A DNA stretch of 64,000 nt from Aquimarina spinulae (GCF_943373825.1 NZ_CALSBP010000002.1:3523501-3587500); one strand, 5' to 3'; shown: positions 35,886 to 45,278, counted from the first letter of the stretch. The notes: generated by a model from the letters alone, not told the origin. Numbers and translations: made by a program.

Positions 35886-36329
35886 ATGAAAAAACAGATT
35901 TTTGTACTTGCCATATTGGCAATTATGATATCATCGTGCTCAGGCGATGATGATACAAATACAAACACAGATAATAATACTATTATTGGTACGTGGATTT
36001 TAGAAAGTACAACAGAGCAAGACTACAATCAAAACAAAGAGAGTACTCCGATAGGTTGTGATACAAATGCAACAAAGCTAATATTTGACAAAGAGACTAT
36101 AGTGACTGTAAATTCGATGGTAGTTATCCGAGACGGAAGTAAATTATGTGTAAGTGGCAGCAGCGAAGAAATAACCAAAGATTCAATAGTACTTTCTAAA
36201 GAAGATGCAGATGGAAATTTTGGAACCTTTCCTCCTCCAAAGGATATATTTTCATATAAATTACAAGGTGATATACTTACACTTACTGATCAAAATAACG
36301 ATGATTTTGTATTTAAAAGAGCTAATTAA
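35886..36329 (+). CDS. Lipocalin-like lipoprotein
   Basis: A 147-residue lipoprotein with signal peptide and lipobox SSCSGDDD (cysteine near residue 18). After an Asn/Asp/Thr-rich linker the start of the barrel reads IIGTWILES, the GxW-type opening of lipocalin-like domains (DUF5004/lipocalin_5 type) common in Flavobacteriia; later strands include KLIFDKET, SYKLQGDILTLTD and DDFVFKRA. Two cysteines (in IGCDTN and KLCVSG) could form a disulfide. Ligand is unknown. It stands alone between the peptide operon and the MscS-like gene. Confidence 0.72.
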   Translation: MKKQIFVLAILAIMISSCSGDDDTNTNTDNNTIIGTWILESTTEQDYNQNKESTPIGCDTNATKLIFDKETIVTVNSMVVIRDGSKLCVSGSSEEITKDSIVLSKEDADGNFGTFPPPKDIFSYKLQGDILTLTDQNNDDFVFKRAN

Positions 36330-36517
36330 TTTATGTTTTAGTACTACCTTATGATTTGTGAAAAGAATGGTAGAGATCTAAATAAATAATAAGTTATTGA
36401 TAGTTGTTTTGATTAACAATCATTAAACAAGAAGAAGTAGTTCTAACACTTTTCCCTACATTTTATATTTACGTATTTTTGCAGGAACAAATACGGAATA
36501 CGTTAATAAACTAAATA

Positions 36518-37048
36518 ATGATTGCTTATAGAAATGAAATTTTACTGACTATTATAGTATTGATATTATTATTTTTTGTGTTACTGATAACAAAAAGTGT
36601 AATTAGGAAATTCTCAATATTAAAATCTATAAATGCTAATCGAAGAAAATTGATACGCAATCTAACCAATCTGGTTCATTACCTTATTGCAGGAACAGCT
36701 TTGGTGATTATCTGGGGGGTAGAACTTAAACAGTTTAGTGTCTTTATTTCTTCGGTTTTAGCAGTATTGGGGATTGCTTTTTTTGCGCAATGGTCTATCT
36801 TATCGAACCTTACTGCAAGTATTATTTTATTTTTTAGTCATCCGGTAAGGATAGGGGATAGGATACGAGTTTTGGATAAAGATTTTGACTGGACCGGAGA
36901 AGTGAAAGATATTACAGGATTTTATCTTTTTATGATTACTGATCATGGCGAAAACATAACTTTACCTACATCTATGGTGATACAAAAAGGAATCCAAATC
37001 ATGAATAAACGCATAGAAGAACAAATTGACCATAAAGAAGAAGTGTAG
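36518..37048 (+). CDS. Short MscS-family mechanosensitive channel-like protein
   Basis: A 176-residue membrane protein with a first helix (about 8-26), two further helices (about 49-68 and 72-105) and a short beta domain. The pore-helix and beta-domain signature SVLAVLGIAFFAQWSILSNL then FFSHPVRIGDRIRV matches MscS. The C-terminal alpha/beta domain of full MscS is missing: the protein ends soon after the beta domain, at MNKRIEEQIDHKEEV. Short forms of this kind are found in Flavobacteriia and may still gate under osmotic stress. The stop codon directly abuts the queG start. Confidence 0.85.
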   Translation: MIAYRNEILLTIIVLILLFFVLLITKSVIRKFSILKSINANRRKLIRNLTNLVHYLIAGTALVIIWGVELKQFSVFISSVLAVLGIAFFAQWSILSNLTASIILFFSHPVRIGDRIRVLDKDFDWTGEVKDITGFYLFMITDHGENITLPTSMVIQKGIQIMNKRIEEQIDHKEEV

Positions 37049-37978
37049 TTGAATCCTAAAACCAGATACACTCAACGTATTAAATCCGAGGCAAAACGCC
37101 TGGGTTTTCTGTCGTGCGGAATTTCTAAAGCAGAATTCCTAGAACAGGAGGCTCCACGTTTAGAAAAATGGCTCAACCAGAATATGCACGGTGAGATGCA
37201 GTATATGGAAAATCATTTTGATAAACGCCTGGATCCTACCAAATTGGTAGATGATTCAAAAAGTGTAATATCCCTACTACTCAATTATTTCCCTTCAGAA
37301 AAACAAAAAGATCCCGAAGCTCCCAAACTGTCTAAGTATGCATATGGTACCGATTATCATTTTGTGATTAAAGATAAACTGAAGCAGTTATTGCATTTTA
37401 TTGAAGAAGAAATTGGTGAGGTCCATGGGCGAGCCTTTGTAGATTCTGCACCTGTATTAGATAAAGCCTGGGCAGCAAAAAGTGGATTGGGTTGGATTGG
37501 TAAAAATAGCAACCTGTTAACACAACAGGTAGGTTCTTTTTATTTTATTGCAGAGCTTATCATAGATCTTGATTTAGAATATGATACTCCCGTTACAGAC
37601 CATTGCGGTACGTGTACAGCATGTATTGATGCTTGTCCTACGCAAGCAATTGTAGAACCTTATGTGGTAGATGGCAGTAAGTGCATATCGTATTTTACGA
37701 TAGAGCTTAAAGAAGAGATTCCTAATAGCTATAAAAACCAATTTGATGATTGGATGTTTGGTTGCGATGTGTGTCAGGATGTATGCCCATGGAATCGCTT
37801 TTCTAAACCACATAATGAACCACTTTTTAATCCAAAACCAGAATTACTAGAGATGTCAAAAAAAGACTGGGAAGAGATCACACAAGAAGTATTTTCAAAG
37901 GTGTTTCAGAAATCTGCAGTAAAAAGAACTAAATTCTCGGGGTTGCAAAGGAATATCGATTTTTTATTTAGAGATTAA
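37049..37978 (+). CDS. queG: Epoxyqueuosine reductase QueG
   Basis: QueG reduces epoxyqueuosine to queuosine in tRNA, using cobalamin and two [4Fe-4S] clusters. The 309-residue protein has the conserved HGEMQYM near residue 45, an AYG-YH element ([10 protein letters not shown]), [13 protein letters not shown] and SGLGWIGKN, then the cluster motifs [16 protein letters not shown] and [11 protein letters not shown]. The reading frame starts with TTG at 37049 immediately after the upstream TAG; the next Met is within the conserved core, so TTG is the probable start. It is translationally linked to the MscS-like gene. It may belong beside ruvB in related genomes, a point to check. Confidence 0.92.
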   Translation: MNPKTRYTQRIKSEAKRLGFLSCGISKAEFLEQEAPRLEKWLNQNMHGEMQYMENHFDKRLDPTKLVDDSKSVISLLLNYFPSEKQKDPEAPKLSKYAYGTDYHFVIKDKLKQLLHFIEEEIGEVHGRAFVDSAPVLDKAWAAKSGLGWIGKNSNLLTQQVGSFYFIAELIIDLDLEYDTPVTDHCGTCTACIDACPTQAIVEPYVVDGSKCISYFTIELKEEIPNSYKNQFDDWMFGCDVCQDVCPWNRFSKPHNEPLFNPKPELLEMSKKDWEEITQEVFSKVFQKSAVKRTKFSGLQRNIDFLFRD

Positions 37979-37985
37979 AAAACGA

Positions 37986-39005
37986 TTAACATGATTCTCT
38001 AAAAATAAGCTTGGTAGGCAGAATGATCTCTTTATGAAGACAAGGTTTATTTTCTTTATTTAATTCTATTTCATCTAGTAAAATCTCTGTGGCAATAACT
38101 CCCATTTGATGTGCAGGTTGATGTACAGTTGTTAATGTAGGAGAGACAACAGAAGACATAAACCAGTTGCTAAATCCAAAAACAGCTACATCATCGGGGA
38201 TTTTGATGTTGTTTTCATTAAAATATTTTATCGCACCAATTGCCACAAGATCAGTTATTGTGAAAATAGAATCAACCTCGGGATTTTCTTGTATTAGCTT
38301 CTTCGCATTGTTATATCCATCTTCAAAATCTGTATTGTTATTACACAGATATACCAAAGAAGCATCGTATGTGATTCCATGATCTTCTAATGCTTCTTTG
38401 TATCCTTCAAAACGATCGTTAGAAATTTTGGGGTTAAGATCCCCTCTGAAATGTGAAATCTTTTTGTATCCTTTGGAAATAAGATATGAAACAGCCTCGT
38501 ATGCAGCTTTTTTATCGTCGATCCGTACTTTAGAACAAGGTATAGAAGGTTCTATTTTATCAAAAAGTACCAAAGGAATATTTCGACTCAGTACTTTTTT
38601 TAAATGAACGAATTCGTTAGTTTTATTAGATAAAGACATTAAAATACCATCTACTCGTTTATCAATTAATAAATTTATTTGTAATTTTTCAAGAAATAGT
38701 TTCTCACTAGATTGGAGGATGATAACCAGATACCCTTTTTTTTCTGCTTCTTCAATGATACCATCTATTACTTTAGAAAAAAAATGATGTACTGTAGTCG
38801 GGATGATAACACCAATTGTTTTTGTTTGCTTAGTTCTTAGGTTTACAGCTAATTGATTAGGTGAGTAATTCAATTTTCTGGCAGTCCGAAGAACCTTTTT
38901 CTTAGTGTCTTTATTTACATCTGGATAGTCTTTTAGAGCCTTAGATACAGTTGCTACAGAAATTCCTAATTCATTAGCAATATCTTTTAAAGTAGTAACT
39001 TTCAT
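37986..39005 (-). CDS. LacI-family transcriptional regulator
   Basis: A 339-residue repressor-type regulator. The N-terminal helix-turn-helix reads TTLKDIANELGISVATVSKA followed by the hinge region near residues 46-60 (LNYSPNQLAVNLRTKQT). The rest is a periplasmic-binding-protein-like sensor domain starting TIGVIIPT. It is divergent from the TonB-dependent receptor of the trehalose locus; the double dyad operator between them (39165-39203) is its likely target. By analogy it would leave the DNA when trehalose or a derivative binds. It ends 7 bp after queG on the opposite strand. Confidence 0.92.
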   Translation of the reverse strand: MKVTTLKDIANELGISVATVSKALKDYPDVNKDTKKKVLRTARKLNYSPNQLAVNLRTKQTKTIGVIIPTTVHHFFSKVIDGIIEEAEKKGYLVIILQSSEKLFLEKLQINLLIDKRVDGILMSLSNKTNEFVHLKKVLSRNIPLVLFDKIEPSIPCSKVRIDDKKAAYEAVSYLISKGYKKISHFRGDLNPKISNDRFEGYKEALEDHGITYDASLVYLCNNNTDFEDGYNNAKKLIQENPEVDSIFTITDLVAIGAIKYFNENNIKIPDDVAVFGFSNWFMSSVVSPTLTTVHQPAHQMGVIATEILLDEIELNKENKPCLHKEIILPTKLIFRESC

Positions 39006-39164
39006 AGACTAAATGTTATATTTATTAAATATACAATTTAAGCTAAAATACAATTAGATTAATAAAATATAAAAATTTGAAAAGCCTCTCTTGTTAGTGA
39101 AAAAGGACAAAATGAATGAGAAAAGTACTTTTAGATGGGCTTTTTACCCTAAATGAATAGTTCT

Positions 39165-39203
39165 TTCGAAATCGTTTTCGATCGTATCGAAAACGATTTC
39201 GAA
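39165..39203. promoter_or_regulatory. Double LacI-type operator, perfect 39-bp palindrome
   Basis: Arms TTCGAAATCGTTTTCGAT (39165-39182) and its exact reverse complement (39186-39203) flank CGT. Each arm is itself a dyad of the form TCGAAA-N4-TTTCGA (39166-39181 and 39187-39202), and the two dyad centres are 21 bp apart, two DNA turns. It lies between lacI and the receptor gene, 77 bp before the receptor ATG, and has no following T run, so it is a protein-binding site and not a terminator. Confidence 0.8.
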
Positions 39204-39280
39204 GCCCATGAACCTTAAAGAAAAAGTAAATTATCATTAAGGTTTTATGAAATTGCAGAGAACTAAATACTTAAAAAATT

Positions 39281-41908
39281 ATGAGAACAAGACTGTGTAT
39301 TATTCTCTTCTTAGTTTTCGGGATAGGGGATTCCATTGCTCAAGGAGGAAAAAGCGTATCAGGAACAATTAAAGATAATAAGGGCGTTCCGGTAATTGGA
39401 GTTAATATACTACTAGAAGGAACCAACAGAGGAGCAACATCAGATTTTGATGGAGAATATATTATTAATAATCTAGAAGCCAATGCTACTTATGTTTTGA
39501 TAATTTCTTCGGTGGGATTTAAGACCGTAAGAGAGGAGATTGTTATGGCAGATAACATTGTTAAAGATATTGTTTTAGAAGAAGACCTGCTTTCATTAGA
39601 TGAGATTGTAGTAACCGGATCTTCTAATCCACGAACAAAATTAGAATCCAGTGTAGCAATAACCACAATGGGAGTCAAAGAAATAGAACAAAAAGCTCCG
39701 CAGAGTACTGCCGATCTGCTACAATCAGTCCCTGGATTTGTTGTCGAAACTTCAGGAGGAGAGGTAGGAAATAATCTTTTTGCCAGAGGAATTCCATCCG
39801 CTGGAGCATATGAATTTGTTCAAATTCAGGAAGATGGACTTCCCGTTTTTGAAGATGGAGCTTTACAATTTGCCAATGCAGATAACTGGTATAGGTTAGA
39901 TGAAACTGTTAAAAGAATGGAAGCTATTCGAGGAGGATCTGCCTCTGTTTTTGCTACAAATTCACCTGGTGGAATTATCAATTTTATCTCTAAAACAGGT
40001 CAAAATGAACTAATAGGAAGAGCCAAAATGACTGTAGGAGATTATGGGCTTTTTAGAACTGATCTCAATATTGGAGGAGCAATTATCGAGGATAAATTGC
40101 TTTTTAATATAGGAGGATTTTATAGAGTAGATCAGGGAATTAGGGACCCGGGATTTGAAGCGAACAAAGGAGGGCAGATGAAATTTAACCTTACCTATAA
40201 ATTTGATGGAGGCTATGCCAGAATCAACTATAAAAAACTAGATGACAGAAACCTCTTCCTACTTCCTATTCCATTACGAGGAGATAGTGATGGGAACCCA
40301 GAAGAATTCGAAGGATTCGATGCGAATTACGGAACATTAGCCTCTAGAAATTTTAGTAGATTAAGAGTGCCACAAATAGGAGGAGGGTTTTTTGAAAGAG
40401 ATTTAGAAGATGGTGTGAACCCCAATGTAGATGCCATAGGAGGAGAGCTTAAATATCAGATCTCTGATGTGGTATCAGTAAAGAACACATTCAGAAATAC
40501 AAGCATTGATCTAAATTATAATGCAATTTTTAGTACTGGAGGGCCAAATACACAAGCCGATTTTGCTACAGGAACAACTCAGTTTCCACTAACCGATGCA
40601 GCAAATGCCGAGTACACATATGTAGATACAGGCGCAGCTTTGAACCCAAATACATTGGTAATGCGTGCAGATCACTGGGCAATCGATAAAGACATGTCTA
40701 ATTTTGCAAACAACCTGGCATTTTCATTTAATTTCGAAAAAATAAATGTCACCCTGGGATATTATTATTCTAATTGGAAATCAAACCAATATTGGAATTG
40801 GAGTAATTACCTGGTTGATGTATCTGATAATCCAAGATTGGTAAATCTGGTAGATACCAGTACAGGAATTTCCAGGACCTATAACGGAATAGAAAGAATT
40901 ACCTGGTTAGAAAGAGATGCACAAACCAAAGGAAGATTAAATGCTCTTTACATAGATGCAGAAGTTAATTTTACCGATAATTTAACTGCTAATTTTGGAC
41001 TTCGCTACGACGATGATAAATATTCTGGATATCGCGATAATGCACGCTTTTTTTCGACAGATTTAGGCTTGCTGCCTGATAATACTGCCGATGATGCCCT
41101 TACTGTTGTAGACGGTAATCCATATACATATTGGAATTATGATGTAGACGAATTATCATATACTACTGCATTAAATTATAAGTTTAGTGATAACATGGCA
41201 ATCTACGCAAGACATAGTCATGGATTTAGATCACCAATAGAAGAATCTTACTATGACAATGCATCTGATCTTAGTGCTATCGAAGTTACCGAAGTTGATC
41301 AGTCAGAATTAGGATTTAAGTATTCTTCATCTAACATAGGTATTTATGCTAACCTTTTCTATATGAATATGGATAACATTGCCTTTACAGATATTTTGGC
41401 AGATGGTACTTCAGAAAACAAATTTGCCGATGTAAATAATATAGGAGTAGAGCTTGAAGCTAATGCTAAATACAAAGCTTTTGCAGTAGAGGCCAATATA
41501 ACAGTTCAAAAACCAGAGTATGATAATTTTTCTGGAGCTAATGCAGATGGTACAACTTTTAATTATGAAGGAAATAGTGCCAGAAGAATCCCTAATGTAT
41601 ATTTTACATTAAGACCACAGGTAGAAATTATTAAAGGTTTGGGATTATATACACAATGGTCTCATTTCGGAAAAAAATATCAGGACGAAGCTAATACCAC
41701 AGAACTCCCAGCTTTTAATGTTTTTAATGCAGGAGCATATTACAAGGTAAAAAAATTACGATTTGGATTTGATGCTTCTAATCTATTTAATGAAATAGGG
41801 TTAACAGAAGGTAACCCAAGAGGAACAACTAATGCTAATGATGATGTCTTTCTGGCAAGACCAATTTTGGGTAGGGCCTATAGACTATCTGTAGCAATAG
41901 ATTTTTAA
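39281..41908 (+). CDS. TonB-dependent outer membrane receptor (putative trehalose uptake)
   Basis: An 875-residue receptor: signal peptide ending near SIAQG, an N-terminal carboxypeptidase-like domain (about 25-105, VSGTIKDNKGVPVIGVNILL), a DEIVVTGS segment before the plug (about 115-235, with PQSTADLLQSVPGF and RMEAIRGGSASVFATN) and a beta barrel with the C-terminal aromatic signature AYRLSVAIDF. No SusD partner gene follows, so it works alone as a TonB-dependent transporter and not as a SusCD pair. It begins the operon with an MFS permease and a trehalase, which points to trehalose or a related disaccharide as substrate (inference from context). Confidence 0.9.
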   Translation: MRTRLCIILFLVFGIGDSIAQGGKSVSGTIKDNKGVPVIGVNILLEGTNRGATSDFDGEYIINNLEANATYVLIISSVGFKTVREEIVMADNIVKDIVLEEDLLSLDEIVVTGSSNPRTKLESSVAITTMGVKEIEQKAPQSTADLLQSVPGFVVETSGGEVGNNLFARGIPSAGAYEFVQIQEDGLPVFEDGALQFANADNWYRLDETVKRMEAIRGGSASVFATNSPGGIINFISKTGQNELIGRAKMTVGDYGLFRTDLNIGGAIIEDKLLFNIGGFYRVDQGIRDPGFEANKGGQMKFNLTYKFDGGYARINYKKLDDRNLFLLPIPLRGDSDGNPEEFEGFDANYGTLASRNFSRLRVPQIGGGFFERDLEDGVNPNVDAIGGELKYQISDVVSVKNTFRNTSIDLNYNAIFSTGGPNTQADFATGTTQFPLTDAANAEYTYVDTGAALNPNTLVMRADHWAIDKDMSNFANNLAFSFNFEKINVTLGYYYSNWKSNQYWNWSNYLVDVSDNPRLVNLVDTSTGISRTYNGIERITWLERDAQTKGRLNALYIDAEVNFTDNLTANFGLRYDDDKYSGYRDNARFFSTDLGLLPDNTADDALTVVDGNPYTYWNYDVDELSYTTALNYKFSDNMAIYARHSHGFRSPIEESYYDNASDLSAIEVTEVDQSELGFKYSSSNIGIYANLFYMNMDNIAFTDILADGTSENKFADVNNIGVELEANAKYKAFAVEANITVQKPEYDNFSGANADGTTFNYEGNSARRIPNVYFTLRPQVEIIKGLGLYTQWSHFGKKYQDEANTTELPAFNVFNAGAYYKVKKLRFGFDASNLFNEIGLTEGNPRGTTNANDDVFLARPILGRAYRLSVAIDF

Positions 41909-41922
41909 TTGTTTGGAGCCAT

Positions 41923-41952
41923 AAACTGCTCGTATTGCTCGGGCAGTTTTAA
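41923..41952 (+). terminator. Weak terminator or processing hairpin after the receptor gene
   Basis: AAACTGCTCG (41923-41932) pairs with CGGGCAGTTT (41940-41949) with one wobble, followed by a short T/A tail. It lies between the receptor and permease genes and may lower downstream expression without stopping it. Confidence 0.5.
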
Positions 41953-41979
41953 ATTAATAACCAGTCATCACCATTTTTA

Positions 41980-43200
41980 ATGAAGAATGTATCCATAAAA
42001 ATATCCTTGTTTATTAACTATTTTATTTTTGCTATCCTTCTTAATAGCGTAGGAATAGTAATCTTAAAATCTTTAGAGAATTACCATGTTGATGAGATCG
42101 AGGCAAGTACTTTAGAATGGTTTAAAGATTTACCGATAGCATTGGTTTCATTCTTAATTGCTTCTTTTTTACCAAGAATAGGATATAAGAAAGCAATATT
42201 ATCAGGGTTACTGATTTCTTTTATTGGATGCTTAGGGATGTACTATGGTAATTCTTTCTGGTCGGCAAAACTTCTTTTTGCTGCAATAGGAGTATCCTTT
42301 GCCTTAGTAAAAGTTTCGGTATATACATTAATTGGGATAATTACAGAAACCAGACGAGATCACAATAGTTTAATGAGTATTGTAGAAGGAGTTTTTATGA
42401 TAGGAATCGCTGCGGCCTATTTTCTGTTTCCTGCATTTAATTATGATAATGATCCAGATGCATGGTTACGTGTATATTTGCTTTTGGCGGGATTCATTTT
42501 TGTGTCTTTTCTATTATTGTTCTTCACCAGATTTGAAGAAGGAAACGAAATTCCAGGCGTAAATTTATTAGATGATGTTAAGCAGATGATGCTTTTGTGC
42601 ACCAAAATGTTAGTGATTGTATTTGTTGGTAGTGCTTTTTTATTTGTAATGGTAGAGCAGGGAGTGATGACTTGGCTACCCACATTTTATAAAAGAGTGC
42701 TGCAGCTTCCTCCTAATGTAAGCATTATGATGTCTAGCGTTTTTGCAATATCATTGGCTATCGGGAGAATAGGTGCAGGAATTCTATCAAAGCGAATATC
42801 TTGGGTTTATATTCTTACAGTATGTATTGGATTAGCAATACTTATGGTGATTTTTATTTTACCAAAAACCCTTGATATTGAGGTACAAGAGATTCAAAAA
42901 ATTACAGATATACCATGGATAGGATATGCGTTTCCACTTATCGGATTATGTCTCGCTCCAATATATCCTCTAATAAATTCTGCGGTACTAAGTGCTTTAC
43001 CCAAAAAATTACATAGCCCTATGACTGGTCTTATTGTGGTTTTCTCTGCTTTAGGAGGAACTACAGGGTCTACAATAGTAGGCTGGTTATTTAAAAATGT
43101 TGGTGCCCAACAAGCATTTTATTATACGATAATACCAATGATCTTATTGCTATTGACATTACTGGTATTACACAAATTAACAAGAAATAATGTTGATTAA
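41980..43200 (+). CDS. MFS sugar transporter (putative trehalose permease)
   Basis: A 406-residue protein with twelve hydrophobic segments typical of the major facilitator superfamily, including the loop LPRIGYKKAILSG between helices 2 and 3 and a second-half counterpart GRIGAGILSKRISWVYI. There is no signal peptide. Its position between a TonB-dependent receptor and a cytoplasmic trehalase supports inner-membrane import of trehalose. Its last 11 bases overlap the trehalase start, so the two are translated as a coupled pair. Specific substrate is an inference. Confidence 0.87.
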   Translation: MKNVSIKISLFINYFIFAILLNSVGIVILKSLENYHVDEIEASTLEWFKDLPIALVSFLIASFLPRIGYKKAILSGLLISFIGCLGMYYGNSFWSAKLLFAAIGVSFALVKVSVYTLIGIITETRRDHNSLMSIVEGVFMIGIAAAYFLFPAFNYDNDPDAWLRVYLLLAGFIFVSFLLLFFTRFEEGNEIPGVNLLDDVKQMMLLCTKMLVIVFVGSAFLFVMVEQGVMTWLPTFYKRVLQLPPNVSIMMSSVFAISLAIGRIGAGILSKRISWVYILTVCIGLAILMVIFILPKTLDIEVQEIQKITDIPWIGYAFPLIGLCLAPIYPLINSAVLSALPKKLHSPMTGLIVVFSALGGTTGSTIVGWLFKNVGAQQAFYYTIIPMILLLLTLLVLHKLTRNNVD

Positions 43201-45073
43201 AATATATAGAAAAGATGTCTTGCATAGTTTGCTTCAACAAGAAGATACTGATCAAGACAAAAGGATTACCATTGATGACCAGGGTCCAAAAGAATTTAAA
43301 ATACATACTATTAATAACGAAGTTCATACCGTTAAAGGGACCTATCACTTGTCTAATCTGCTTCAGGAATTAAAATTGGGAAAAGAAGACAAAAAAGGGA
43401 TCATAGAAATTTCCTTAACAGAGGTTAAACAACAACCAAGCTTAAGAATTTCTAAAATGATAAAAGAGCACTATTGGGATCGATTAACTAGAAAATTAGA
43501 TCGAAATGGTATTGAAAAAATTCTATCCGATGATAAACGGGATATAAAAGAAAAACGATTATACGTTCCTTTTCATGATAAAGAAGCCTATTCTTTTTAT
43601 CAGGAAGTAACAAAAGGAATAGATCATATTATATTAGAGACGTTACCCCAAAAAATAACACCAGAATTTGTGAGATCCATTAATGATAAGCCTGGGATTT
43701 TAGGATTAGCATTAACCACTGATGAGCATAAGAAAAAAGCGGTCCCGTTTTTGGTGCCAGGAGGAAGATTTAATGAGATGTATGGATGGGATAGCTATTT
43801 TATAAATATAGGACTTTTACTAGATGGCAAAAAAGAGCTTGCCAAAGGGATGATTGATAATTTTACATATCAAATCAAGAATTATGGTAAAATTCTAAAT
43901 GCCAATAGAAGCTATTATCTAACAAGAACTCAACCTCCTTTTTATACATCTATGGTTGTAGAGTATTATGAAAAATATAAAGATCAAACACCTATTTCGT
44001 GGCTAAAAGAATGTATAAAAACGGCCATTTATGAATATGAAACTGTTTGGATGCAATCTGGAAAAAGATTAGCACCGAATGGATTAAATAGGTTTTATGC
44101 AGAAGGAATAGGTATAACAGCAGAAGTTGAAGAAGGACATTATGATTATATATTACAAAAATATAAGAACGATGACTCGCAATCTGTCGAAGAATTTAGA
44201 AAACTATACCTGCACAGAGAGGTTGATAGAGTAGAGCTAGATCAATATTTTTTGCATGATCGAAGCGTAAGAGAAAGTGGGCATGATACAACCTACAGGT
44301 TAGAAGGTATATGTGCTGATCTTACTACTGTAGATCTTAACACACTATTGTATAAGTATGAAAAAGATTTGGCATATATCATAAAAAGTTTTTTTAATGA
44401 TGAATTTATATATAAAGAGAGAAAATTAAATTCTGAGTATTGGAATGATATCGCATCTCAACGGGTAGCGCTGATAAATCAATATCTGTGGGATGAAAAA
44501 ACAGGTAGTTATTTTGATTATAATCTATTAGAAAAAAAGAAAACTCATTTTGAGTCGGCAACCGGGTTTTATCCATTATGGGCAAAATTATGTACAGCAG
44601 ATCAGGCAAAAAGTGTTGTCGAATATTTGATACCTCGGTTAAAATGTAAATTTGGGATTACCGGAAGCTCTAAATTTTCTCTTCGGGATGTTCCTAAAGA
44701 TGCTCCAAAACGGCAGTGGGACTACCCATTTGGATGGGCTCCACATCAAATGATTATTTGGAAAGGATTGCTTAATTATGGGTACCAGGATTTGGCAGAA
44801 GAACTTGTGTATAGATGGCTATGGATGATTACTAAAAATGCGGCAGATTATAATGGTGTAATTCCAGAAAAATTCGATGTCGTTTGTGGGACATTTAAAG
44901 TAGATGTAGAGTATGGTAATGTCGGATCCGATTTTAAATATGTTCCCGACGGTGGCTTTGGATGGATGAACGCTTCTTATCAATTGGGATTAAGTCTTCT
45001 ACCTGTAGCATATAAGTATAAGTTGAATCAACTTATAGATCCTGATAAAATATTCAATAAAACCAATAATTAA
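43190..45073 (+). CDS. Cytoplasmic trehalase, GH37, resembling fungal neutral trehalase
   Basis: Hydrolyses trehalose to two glucose molecules. The 627-residue protein has no signal peptide. Trehalase signatures are PGGRFNEMYGWDSY (190-203) and QWDYPFGWAPHQ (509-520); the candidate catalytic acid is D366 in ESGHDTTYRLEG and the candidate base E560 in IPEKFDV. These sequences, and the N-terminal part with DTDQDKRITIDD (19-30) and LSNLLQEL, look like fungal neutral trehalases more than E. coli TreA/TreF. The N-terminal stretch resembles an EF-hand-type calcium loop. ATG at 43190 overlaps the permease gene; starting later would cut the loop. Closeness to fungal enzymes is from memory, not a search. 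Confidence 0.9.
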   Translation: MLIKIYRKDVLHSLLQQEDTDQDKRITIDDQGPKEFKIHTINNEVHTVKGTYHLSNLLQELKLGKEDKKGIIEISLTEVKQQPSLRISKMIKEHYWDRLTRKLDRNGIEKILSDDKRDIKEKRLYVPFHDKEAYSFYQEVTKGIDHIILETLPQKITPEFVRSINDKPGILGLALTTDEHKKKAVPFLVPGGRFNEMYGWDSYFINIGLLLDGKKELAKGMIDNFTYQIKNYGKILNANRSYYLTRTQPPFYTSMVVEYYEKYKDQTPISWLKECIKTAIYEYETVWMQSGKRLAPNGLNRFYAEGIGITAEVEEGHYDYILQKYKNDDSQSVEEFRKLYLHREVDRVELDQYFLHDRSVRESGHDTTYRLEGICADLTTVDLNTLLYKYEKDLAYIIKSFFNDEFIYKERKLNSEYWNDIASQRVALINQYLWDEKTGSYFDYNLLEKKKTHFESATGFYPLWAKLCTADQAKSVVEYLIPRLKCKFGITGSSKFSLRDVPKDAPKRQWDYPFGWAPHQMIIWKGLLNYGYQDLAEELVYRWLWMITKNAADYNGVIPEKFDVVCGTFKVDVEYGNVGSDFKYVPDGGFGWMNASYQLGLSLLPVAYKYKLNQLIDPDKIFNKTNN

Positions 45074-45177
45074 TTGATAAATCTTTAATAAGATTGTTAA
45101 ATGATGGGTGTTTTTTCTCAATTCTGATTTTTCGCAAAGATTCCTTTATATTAATTTCCGCATCTCAAACAGACTTG

Positions 45178-45185
45178 TACCTTTG
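45178..45185 (+). promoter_or_regulatory. Candidate promoter of maeB
   Basis: TACCTTTG matches the TAnnTTTG box. It lies 14 bp before the hairpin at 45199, so that hairpin would be transcribed in the maeB leader. Confidence 0.6.
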
Positions 45186-45198
45186 TATATATATTAGT

Positions 45199-45255
45199 AT
45201 CAAAATACCATAACCGCAAATCACGTAGTTATGGTATTTTGATCTTTATTTTTAT
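45199..45255 (+). terminator. Hairpin with T-rich tail before maeB (terminator of trehalase operon or maeB leader attenuator)
   Basis: ATCAAAATACCATAAC (45199-45214) pairs over 16 bp with GTTATGGTATTTTGAT (45228-45243) around 13 nt, followed by CTTTATTTTTATT. It ends the upstream unit, but it lies downstream of the TACCTTTG box and 35 bp before the maeB ATG. Confidence 0.7.
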
Positions 45256-45278
45256 TAGCACATTTATCTTGATTTAGT

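Noticed and set aside
39165..39203. The 39-bp palindrome as an intrinsic terminator
   Set aside because: No T run follows on either side and it lies in a divergent regulatory region.
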